Shown here piece after piece: positions 57,789 to 64,000 of a stretch of 64,000 nt of DNA; the first letter of the stretch is position 1; the number at the start of each line of letters is the position of its first letter. The position numbers and the translations under genes were made by a program. The stretch is from Botrimarina colliarenosi. Its GTDB lineage: Bacteria > Planctomycetota > Planctomycetia > Pirellulales > Lacipirellulaceae. The notes under the pieces were generated by a model, which saw only the letters and a program-made list of their open reading frames with translations, did not search any database and was not told the origin of the DNA. The stretch spans positions 1,431,590 through 1,495,589 of the forward strand of contig NZ_SJPR01000001.1 in the NCBI RefSeq assembly GCF_007859955.1. Reading direction: 5' to 3'.

Positions 57789-58847
57789 ATGCTAAGAGTC
57801 GGCATCGCCGGGATTGGTTTTATGGGGATGGTTCACCACCTCTCCTACGCCAAGCTGCGCGGGGTGAAGGTGGCGGCGATCGCCGATCCGAGCGCCGAGA
57901 AGCGCGCCGGCGACTGGCGTAGCATCAAAGGCAACTTCGGCCCGCCCGGCGCGAAGATGGACCTGTCGGGCGTCGCGACCTACGAGTCGGTCGACGAGAT
58001 GATCGCCGACCCGTCGCTCGACGCGATCGACGTGACGCTGCCGCCGGCGCTGCACGCCGACGTCGCCTGCCGGGCGCTCGCCGCTGGCAAGCACGTCTTC
58101 TGCGAGAAGCCGATGGCGATGCGTCTCGCCGACTGCGACCGCATGGTGCGGGCCGCCCAGCGCACCCAAGCAAACGGGGCGGGCAAACAGCTCTATATCG
58201 GCCACGTGCTGCCGTACTTCCCCGAGTACGCCTGGGCGTTGAAGGAGATCGAGAGTGGCAAGCACGGCGCGCTGCTCGGCGGCGCGTTCAAACGCGTCAT
58301 CTCCGACCCGGCGTGGCTCACCCACTACTGGGACGCCGACCGCGTCGGCGGCCCGATGCTCGATCTGCACATCCACGACGCCCACTTCATCCGCCTGGCG
58401 TTCGGCAAGCCCGCGGGGGTGACCACCCGTGGCCGGATGCGCAACGGCTTGCCCGAGCATTGGACCACGCAGTTCGACTTCGGGGACGAAGGCGTGGCGG
58501 TCACGGCAACGAGCGGCACGATCAACCAGCAAGGCCGACCCTTCCAGCACGGCTTCGAGATCCACCTCGAACGGGCGACGCTCGTCTTCGACTTCGCGGT
58601 GATCGGCGGCGAGGGCGCCTACCTCTGCCCGCCGACCTTGCTAACGCACGACGGCAAGGCGAAGCGTCCCAAGCTGGCCGGCGACGATCCGATGGACGCT
58701 TTCAAGGCCGAGCTGCGCGAAGTCGTCCGCTGCCTCCAGAGTGACGAGCCCTCCCCGGTGCTCGGCGCCGAGTTGGCCCGCGATGCGATCCAGCTCTGCC
58801 AGGCCCAGTCGAAGAGTTTGGCGACCGGCCGGCGGGTGAAAGTTTGA
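57789..58847 (+). CDS. Gfo/Idh/MocA family oxidoreductase
   Basis: A 352-residue NAD(P)-dependent sugar dehydrogenase. The Rossmann start LRVGIAGIGFMGMVHHLSYA with G-x-G-x-x-G, AAIADPSAEKRAG, and the EKP motif in KHVFCEKPMAMRLADCDRMV (about residue 113) are family hallmarks. GGPMLDLHIHDAHFIRLAFG carries the catalytic Asp-x-x-x-His. The substrate is an unknown sugar, inositol or derivative; the adjacent TIM-barrel isomerase suggests a joint pathway. Followed by a strong terminator. Confidence 0.92.
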   Translation: MLRVGIAGIGFMGMVHHLSYAKLRGVKVAAIADPSAEKRAGDWRSIKGNFGPPGAKMDLSGVATYESVDEMIADPSLDAIDVTLPPALHADVACRALAAGKHVFCEKPMAMRLADCDRMVRAAQRTQANGAGKQLYIGHVLPYFPEYAWALKEIESGKHGALLGGAFKRVISDPAWLTHYWDADRVGGPMLDLHIHDAHFIRLAFGKPAGVTTRGRMRNGLPEHWTTQFDFGDEGVAVTATSGTINQQGRPFQHGFEIHLERATLVFDFAVIGGEGAYLCPPTLLTHDGKAKRPKLAGDDPMDAFKAELREVVRCLQSDEPSPVLGAELARDAIQLCQAQSKSLATGRRVKV

Positions 58848-58893
58848 CGCTTCAAACTCCGGGAAGCGTCGACTCCCGTAAGAACCACCAAGA

Positions 58894-58937
58894 AAGGCTC
58901 CATTTCGCCGTTCCGACCCGTTTCGGAGCCTTTTTTT
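58894..58937 (+). terminator. Rho-independent terminator
   Basis: Stem AAAGGCTCC with complement GGAGCCTTT followed by T7 (58894-58937), about 45 nt after the Gfo/Idh stop codon. Confidence 0.85.
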
Positions 58938-59041
58938 GCGCTTTGGCGAGACAAAGCTACTCGATTCGCCGCCAAGGGCGCCGCGCTCCCGGCTAAACTG
59001 ACGTTTCCCGACCCTCTCAACCGAACACTTCGCGCAACCAC

Positions 59042-61027
59042 ATGGCCGCCTTGAAGCCCGCCGCTTCCACGGACTTCGCCCTCCGCAATCAGATCGAGCG
59101 GATCCCCTGCTGCGTGTTCAAACACGCCCAGTCCGCCAGCGAGTATGTCGCCGGACAGATCGCCGATCTCATCCGCCAGCGCGCCGCCGAGGGCAAGCCG
59201 TGCGTCCTCGGCTTGGCGACCGGCAGCACGCCGACGACCGTCTACGCCGAGCTCGTGCGGCTCCACCGCGAAGAGGGCCTCTCCTTCGCCGGCGTCCACA
59301 CGTTCAACCTGGACGAGTACTACCCGATGCAGCCGAACGAGCTGCAGAGCTACGTCCGGTTCATGAACGAGAACCTGTTCGACCACATCGATATCGATCG
59401 GGCGAACGTCCGCATCCCCGACGGCACCCTCGCCGAGGAGGACGTGCTCGCCCACTGCGCCAATTACGAGCAGCAGATCGAGGAGCTCGGCGGCGTCGAC
59501 ATCCAGGTCCTCGGGATCGGCCGCACCGGGCACATCGGCTTCAACGAGCCCGGCTCGGGCCGCGACAGCCGCACCCGCATGATCACGCTCGACAAGAAGA
59601 CCCGCCAAGACGCGTCGAGCGACTTCTTCGGCGAGGACTACGTCCCCCGGCGGGCGATCACGATGGGCGTCGGCACGATCCTCGAATCGGCTCAGATCTA
59701 CATGCTCGCCTTCGGCGAAGGCAAAGCGAAGGTGGTCGCCGAAGCGGTCGAGGGCGAGGTCACGCCGATCATCGCCGCCAGCTTCCTGCAGGATCACCCG
59801 AACTCGATCGTCGTCCTCGACGAGGCGGCCGCCGCCCGGCTCACCCGCTACCAGGCGCCGTGGCTGTTGGGCCCGCTCTCGTCGGGCCCCGGCGGCGTCT
59901 TCGAGTGGAACGACGAGTGGACCCGCAAGGCGGTGATCTGGCTCGCCACGAAGCTCGGCAAGCCGATCCTCAAGCTCACCGAAGAGGACTACAACGAGGA
60001 AGGCCTCCAAGAGCTGCTCGCCAAGAAGGGCCGCGCCTACGACATCAATCTCCAGGTCTTCCGCCAATTGCAGGCGACCATCTCGGGCTGGCCCGGCGGC
60101 AAGCCCCCCGAACGCCGCCAGCCCGGCGACCGTCGCCAGGCGCACGACGACATCTTCCCGAAACGCATCATCTGCTTCTCGCCCCACCCGGACGACGATG
60201 TCATCAGCATGGGCGGCACGCTGATCCGCTTGTGCGATCAGGGGCACGAGGTCCACATCGCCTACCAGACGTCGGGCAACGTCGCCGTGTTCGACGACGA
60301 CGCGATCCGCTACGCCGAGTTCATGTCCGAGTTCAATCGCCAGTTCGGCATCGACCCCGAGCAGACGGCGAAGCTCGAAGAGCACGTCGAGACGTTCCTC
60401 AAGAACAAGCAGCCTGGCCAGGTCGATAGCCCCGAGGTCCAGGCGATCAAGGGCCTCATCCGCCGCACCGAGGCCCGCGCCGGCGCCCGCGTCGCCGGCG
60501 TCCCCGAAGAGCGGTGCCGCTTTCTCGACATGCCCTTCTATCAAACGGGCCGCGTCCGCAAGAACCCGCTCGGCGAGGACGACGTCGAGCTGATCATGGC
60601 CTACCTCGAAGAGCTCCAGCCGCACCAGCTCTACTGCGCCGGCGACCTCTCCGACCCGCACGGCACGCACCGCACGTGCCTCCGCGCCATCCTCACGGCG
60701 TGCGACCGCTTGAAGGACCGCGACTGGATGCAGCACTGCGTCGTTTGGCTGTACCGTGGCGCCTGGCAAGAGTGGGAGCCGCACCAGATCGAGATGGCGG
60801 TGCCGCTCAGCCCGCAAGAGTTGCTGCGGAAACGCAACGCGATCTTCAAGCACGAGTCGCAGAAAGACAAAGCCCTCTTCCCGGGCAGCGACCCGCGGGA
60901 GTTCTGGCAACGCGCCGAGGACCGCAACCGCGGCTGCGCGCAACTGTACGACCGCCTCGGCTTGTCGGAGTTCGAAGCGATCGAAGGCTTCGTCCGCTGG
61001 AAGGGCGAACTCGACGGCGTGGTGTGA
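59042..61027 (+). CDS. Fused glucosamine-6-phosphate deaminase and PIG-L/LmbE-type deacetylase
   Basis: A 661-residue fusion. Residues about 20-290 are NagB-like: LGLATGSTPTTVYAELVRLH, FAGVHTFNLDEYYPMQPNEL, VLGIGRTGHIGFNEPGSG and IASFLQDH; the deaminase Asp (LDEYYP), His (GHIGFNEP) and Glu are present. Residues about 370-655 are PIG-L/LmbE-like with FSPHPDDDVISMGGTLIRLC (the AHPDD motif in the form PHPDDD) and ADLSDPHGTHRTCLRA-type His motif (GDLSDPHGTHRT). This would join deacetylation of N-acetylglucosamine derivatives with deamination to fructose-6-phosphate. The same fusion is known from Bacteroidetes and planctomycetes. No nagA gene is seen nearby. Confidence 0.9.
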   Translation: MAALKPAASTDFALRNQIERIPCCVFKHAQSASEYVAGQIADLIRQRAAEGKPCVLGLATGSTPTTVYAELVRLHREEGLSFAGVHTFNLDEYYPMQPNELQSYVRFMNENLFDHIDIDRANVRIPDGTLAEEDVLAHCANYEQQIEELGGVDIQVLGIGRTGHIGFNEPGSGRDSRTRMITLDKKTRQDASSDFFGEDYVPRRAITMGVGTILESAQIYMLAFGEGKAKVVAEAVEGEVTPIIAASFLQDHPNSIVVLDEAAAARLTRYQAPWLLGPLSSGPGGVFEWNDEWTRKAVIWLATKLGKPILKLTEEDYNEEGLQELLAKKGRAYDINLQVFRQLQATISGWPGGKPPERRQPGDRRQAHDDIFPKRIICFSPHPDDDVISMGGTLIRLCDQGHEVHIAYQTSGNVAVFDDDAIRYAEFMSEFNRQFGIDPEQTAKLEEHVETFLKNKQPGQVDSPEVQAIKGLIRRTEARAGARVAGVPEERCRFLDMPFYQTGRVRKNPLGEDDVELIMAYLEELQPHQLYCAGDLSDPHGTHRTCLRAILTACDRLKDRDWMQHCVVWLYRGAWQEWEPHQIEMAVPLSPQELLRKRNAIFKHESQKDKALFPGSDPREFWQRAEDRNRGCAQLYDRLGLSEFEAIEGFVRWKGELDGVV

Positions 61028-61513
61028 GCGTTCAAACGCACCGCGATCTCGACGCTGATGCTTGGGGTGCGCGTTTCGATGTTGCTCTCGCATCGTGGTC
61101 GTGCGCCCTCAGCGTCTGCGCGGGGAGTCGTCCCACCGAGCCCCCAACGGCACACGATGGCCCTGATCGCGGTGTCTTTTTCAAGATCGCCTAGAAGCCA
61201 ATCTACTCAGCAAGGCGACGGCCCCCGGGGCTCGGGGACGGCGGACGCCACTTCCACTGTGTTTGAAGTTCCACTGTGTTTGAGTAGTCGTTGGGTTTCT
61301 ACCGACGCGCCCACGACGGGCGCTGCTTGCGCGTGCTGCCCGCCGGGCGAGCAGGTTGGTTTCAAGGGAGCCAATCAGACCGACGATTTTGCTTCCGTGT
61401 TAAGCCTTTCCACCCTTTTGCGGTATTACGGGGCTTTGGCAAGGGGTTTGCGACGAAGGTGTAGTCCGCCAACCACTTTCCACTCACTACGGCCCCCTCA
61501 CTACGGCAGAGCT
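61028..61513. other. Intergenic region, no gene
   Basis: About 490 nt without coding character. A direct repeat TTCCACTGTGTTTGA occurs twice near 61252-61284. It should hold the promoter of the following membrane-protein gene. Confidence 0.45.
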
Positions 61514-62764
61514 ATGGAAGACCACACTTACCGTGAAGAAATCGACACCAACTTAAAACGACCCACTCCCATCAGCTGGGGAGCGATCCTCGCCGGCGTC
61601 TTCGCGATGCTCGGCGTTAGCTGGATGATGTACCTGCTGGGCCTCGCCATCGGCGTGACCGCGATGGATCTTTCGGATACCACCTTCATCGGTGACGGAC
61701 TGTCGCAGGCCGCCATCTTCTGGATGATTCTGACCGCGCTCGCCTCCTACTTCATCGGCGCCTCGCTTGCGGCGCGATTGTCGGGCACCGCGGATGACAG
61801 CGAGGGCATGATGATCGGCTTTTCGCTCTGGGGCGCTGCGACGACCGCTTCGGTGCTGTTGGCCTATTGCGGCGTTAGCTCCATGATGCAGATGGGGGGA
61901 TCCCTCGTGACGGCCGCCGCGTCGGCGACGGGCTCCGCCGCCCAAGCGGCGACCTCGGCAGCGGGGAGCACGGTGGCCGGGGCCACCGGCGCGTTTGCCG
62001 CGCTAGAGGGGACCGACACCGCTGCGACGATCCGTTCACGTCTGAAGCGGCAGCTCGCCACCACAGTCGCCGATCTCGATGTCGAAGGGGGCGAAGACGT
62101 GACGGCCGAGGAAGTCCGTGAGAGCATCGACGACCTCGACGCCGCCGCGCTGGACGACCTTACGAAGCAGCTTATTGATGACGATCGTGAATCCGCCGCC
62201 GAGCTGATCGCTTCGGAAACTGAGCTCTCACAGGCGGACGCCAATGAGCTGATTGACGGTGTCTACGAGGCGCTGGAAGAGCGGTACGGCGATCCCGACA
62301 ACGACACCGGTCTCGCCGGCGACCTCCGTAGCCAAGCGATTGATCGGGTCGCCGAAGCGATCGTCGCGTTCGACGCGAAGGGTGGCGCCAACGTCTCCAA
62401 GCAATCCGTGAAAGACGCGTTGCAGGATCTCGACAGCGAATCCCTCTCGGCGGTCGCGAAGGCCCTCTACAACGGCCGGACCGAGAAGGCGAAGGACCTG
62501 CTCGTCGAGAACACGGACCTTGAGGAAGAGGAAATTAACGAGCTGGTGAAGGGAGCTTCCAACGCTTACCGAAGCCGCGCCGACGCGGTCGTTGAGGCCG
62601 CCGACGAGACGACCGAAGCCGTCAGCACGTACGCTGCGGAGCTTCTCTGGGCCGCGTTTGCAACCACCGGCCTCGGTTTGGCCGCCGCCGTGCTCGGCGG
62701 GTGGTGCGGCGCGGACACCTCACGGCGTTTGTACTACGAGGTCCGTGAGGTCCATAAGGACTGA
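61514..62764 (+). CDS. Membrane protein with two copies of a helical acidic repeat
   Basis: A 416-residue protein. The N-terminal half has three transmembrane helices (about 18-40, 55-80 and 95-115). A coiled/helical soluble region contains two related 65-residue units: EDVTAEEVRESIDDLDAAAL ... ELSQADANELIDGVYEAL and ANVSKQSVKDALQDLDSESL ... DLEEEEINELVKGASNAY. The last helix (YAAELLWAAFATTGLGLAAA) returns to the membrane. I recognise similar proteins as general-stress or envelope proteins in diverse bacteria but know no function. The start ATG at 61514 was chosen because the conserved EDHTYREEID begins there. A tiny membrane-protein gene follows 59 nt later. Confidence 0.75.
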   Translation: MEDHTYREEIDTNLKRPTPISWGAILAGVFAMLGVSWMMYLLGLAIGVTAMDLSDTTFIGDGLSQAAIFWMILTALASYFIGASLAARLSGTADDSEGMMIGFSLWGAATTASVLLAYCGVSSMMQMGGSLVTAAASATGSAAQAATSAAGSTVAGATGAFAALEGTDTAATIRSRLKRQLATTVADLDVEGGEDVTAEEVRESIDDLDAAALDDLTKQLIDDDRESAAELIASETELSQADANELIDGVYEALEERYGDPDNDTGLAGDLRSQAIDRVAEAIVAFDAKGGANVSKQSVKDALQDLDSESLSAVAKALYNGRTEKAKDLLVENTDLEEEEINELVKGASNAYRSRADAVVEAADETTEAVSTYAAELLWAAFATTGLGLAAAVLGGWCGADTSRRLYYEVREVHKD

Positions 62765-62823
62765 GCGAGCCCGACGCCGCGACGGTGATTCACTCAACCC
62801 TCTCTACCGCTCAGGAGCTTCCC

Positions 62824-62958
62824 ATGCGTTTCGGACTAATCGGCACCGTTATTGTCATCCTGCTGATCGCCGCCCTATTGCAAAACGTCGCCATCGGCGG
62901 CGTAGGCGGATTGATCCTGCTGGTCTTGATCATCCTGCTGTTGATGGGCCGGATTTAA
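62824..62958 (+). CDS. Small hydrophobic membrane protein (44 residues)
   Basis: ATG at 62824 with AGGAG 7 nt upstream; stop TAA at 62956-62958. The product RFGLIGTVIVILLIAALLQN followed by VAIGGVGGLILLVLIILLLM is two hydrophobic helices with a glycine turn. The pattern resembles DUF3309/YqaE-like small stress proteins but is too short to assign. It follows the larger membrane protein and is likely expressed with it. Confidence 0.7.
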   Translation: MRFGLIGTVIVILLIAALLQNVAIGGVGGLILLVLIILLLMGRI

Positions 62959-63009
62959 TCCGCCCCGCCGGCGGCGGGGCTCGTCCCACTGCCGGCTCGT
63001 CAAACGATT

Positions 63010-63933
63010 CTACACAGAGCGATCGTCGTCCAGTGTGTCGACGATCGCTTTGCGTATGATGGCCGCGCTACGGCGGAAGGCGTCGGCCTCGTCGTCGTTC
63101 AGGTCGGGTTTCATCCAACGCGCCACGCCCGTGCGGCCGACCACGACCGGCACGCTGAGGCAGACGCCCGACACGCCCAGGTAGCCATCGACCAGCACCG
63201 AGAGGGGCATCGTGTGGCGAGAGTCGTTCGCGATGCAGTCGATCACGTGCGCCGCGGCCATCGCGATCGCGTAGTTGGTGCAGCCCTTCAGGTCGAACAC
63301 GTCGAGACCGGCGCGGGTGGCGCGGGCGACCATCTCTCGGCGGTCGGGGCGGTCTTCGAGCGGTTCGCCGCCGGCCGAGGCGCGGCTGAACGCGACGAAC
63401 TGGCTCTCGCCGTGCTCGCCCATCGTGTAGGCGCGGATGTCGGCCGGGTGGATGCCGACCTGCTCGCCAACCAGTTCGCGGAAGCGAGACGAGTCGATGA
63501 TGGTGCCGGTCCCCATGACGCGGCTCGGCTCGAAGCCCGACAGCCGGATGGCGTGCCAGGTGAGCACGTCGACCGGGTTGCTGAGCATGAGGATCTTGGC
63601 GTCGGGCGACGCGGCCGCTAGCGGCGGGATCAATTCGCGCATCAGCCGGGTGTTGGCCACGGCCAAGTCGAGGCGGTTGTTGAAGCCGTCCTTCCATGGC
63701 GCCGAGGCGCAGATCGCTAGCACGTCGGAGCCGGCCGTCTCGGCGACCCCGCCGGCGCGGATCGCGATGTGCTGGTCGACAAACATCAGGGCGTGTTGCA
63801 GGTCGAGTGCGTCGCCTTTGGCGACCTCGGGCGTGCGGTTGACGAGGACCAACTCGTCGGCCAGCTCTTTGAGCATCAGCGTGTAGGCGAGCGTCGAGCC
63901 GACACGGCCGAGTCCGATGATAGAGACTTTCAT
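63010..63933 (-). CDS. Lactate/malate dehydrogenase-family enzyme with atypical substrate loop
   Basis: A 307-residue NAD-dependent 2-hydroxyacid dehydrogenase. Rossmann start KVSIIGLGRVGSTLAYTLML (GxGxxG), cofactor-side strand ELVLVNRTPE, catalytic NPVDVLTW (Asn), RVMGTGTIIDSSRFRELVGE (Arg and Asp region) and GEHGESQFV (catalytic His). In the substrate loop MDH has P-R-K and LDH Q-K; here the loop reads SAPWKDGFNNRLDL, with Trp at the specificity position, so neither malate nor lactate can be assumed. The start at 63933 was chosen because the Rossmann motif begins there. It ends about 50 nt from the small membrane-protein gene, on the opposite strand. Confidence 0.88.
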   Translation of the reverse strand: MKVSIIGLGRVGSTLAYTLMLKELADELVLVNRTPEVAKGDALDLQHALMFVDQHIAIRAGGVAETAGSDVLAICASAPWKDGFNNRLDLAVANTRLMRELIPPLAAASPDAKILMLSNPVDVLTWHAIRLSGFEPSRVMGTGTIIDSSRFRELVGEQVGIHPADIRAYTMGEHGESQFVAFSRASAGGEPLEDRPDRREMVARATRAGLDVFDLKGCTNYAIAMAAAHVIDCIANDSRHTMPLSVLVDGYLGVSGVCLSVPVVVGRTGVARWMKPDLNDDEADAFRRSAAIIRKAIVDTLDDDRSV

Positions 63934-63955
63934 GGTTCGATCCGCGTTTAATAAG

Positions 63956-63979
63956 AACCGCCAAGACGCCAAGAGCGCC
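63956..63979. repeat. Part of a 9-nt phased repeat at the window edge
   Basis: Units ACCGCCAAG and ACGCCAAGA in 9-nt phase. If it belongs to an inverted repeat, the partner arm is outside the window. Confidence 0.4.
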
Positions 63980-64000
63980 GGGGCTCGCCAAGGTGAGACA

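Noticed and set aside
58619..61093. An 824-codon open frame on the minus strand
   Set aside because: It is antisense to the NagB/PIG-L fusion, is rich in Arg/Ala/Val/Leu as GC-rich shadow frames are, and shows no family motifs.

Overview
This window is a high-GC bacterial chromosome segment, almost certainly from a planctomycete of the order Pirellulales and probably a Lacipirellulaceae-like lineage. The reasons are the many conserved Pirellulales-type hypothetical lipoproteins, the planctomycetal HNH and intradiol-dioxygenase genes, a PEP-CTERM-like tail, the fused ResB/CcsA cytochrome c synthase, and the very high density of dispersed palindromic repeats. I assign the lineage by recognition of protein families and have run no search.

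Layout. 1-9250: the start of an ExbB/TolQ-type gene, envelope lipoproteins, a BON-domain protein, a thioredoxin-fold protein without its cysteines, fabI and a GAF-sigma54 activator. 9250-17500: a minus-strand run with bioA, SAM hydroxide adenosyltransferase, gatB, a GxxExxY gene, gatA, gatC, rpmB and a HisN-like phosphatase. 17700-24712: a plus-strand envelope block that ends in a 1,225-residue CcsBA-like cytochrome c synthase. 24893-27549: cydAB. 27800-33171: DinB-like protein, intradiol dioxygenase, glnS, rhamnose mutarotase and GH28 pectin hydrolase. 33424-40051: tRNA-Leu(CAA) and a 6.6-kb integrated element bounded by a 56-bp duplication of the tRNA 3' end; it carries an integrase, an excisionase, a Rep_trans/MobT-like replication or transfer protein and small DNA-binding proteins. 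40273-46104: GspF-like protein, HNH endonuclease, an IS5-family insertion that splits a gene, and ferredoxin. 46700-50725: a sigma factor and several conserved envelope or unknown genes. 50779-52550: a leucine attenuator (promoter, leader peptide, terminator) and leuA. 52594-57745: three inverted-repeat cassettes around a Na/Ca antiporter, a nucleoside transporter and a TIM-barrel isomerase. 57789-63933: Gfo/Idh oxidoreductase, a NagB/PIG-L fusion, membrane proteins and an LDH/MDH-like enzyme.

Two signals stand out. First, leuA is preceded by a complete transcription-attenuation system: an 18-codon leader peptide with eight leucines, including a tandem pair of CTA codons, followed by a terminator hairpin with a U-tract and a competing pairing. 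Second, small genes of unrelated kinds repeatedly sit between inverted repeats whose arms are built from 8-10-nt phased units (5484-6262, 9245-9588, 13661-14113, 52594-53225, 53427-53860, with an almost empty version at 57558-57745). In several cases the arm supplies the start codon, ribosome-binding site or stop codon. Two neighbouring copies share the same ends and the same duplicated leuA/antiporter flanks but carry different genes, which suggests that cargo is exchanged between conserved ends.

Genes that plausibly work together are gatCAB with glnS (glutamine and glutaminyl-tRNA supply), the cytochrome c synthase with cydAB (respiration), and rhaM with GH28 (plant or algal polysaccharide use). 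I see no rRNA and no CRISPR array. tRNA-Leu is the only complete tRNA I found.
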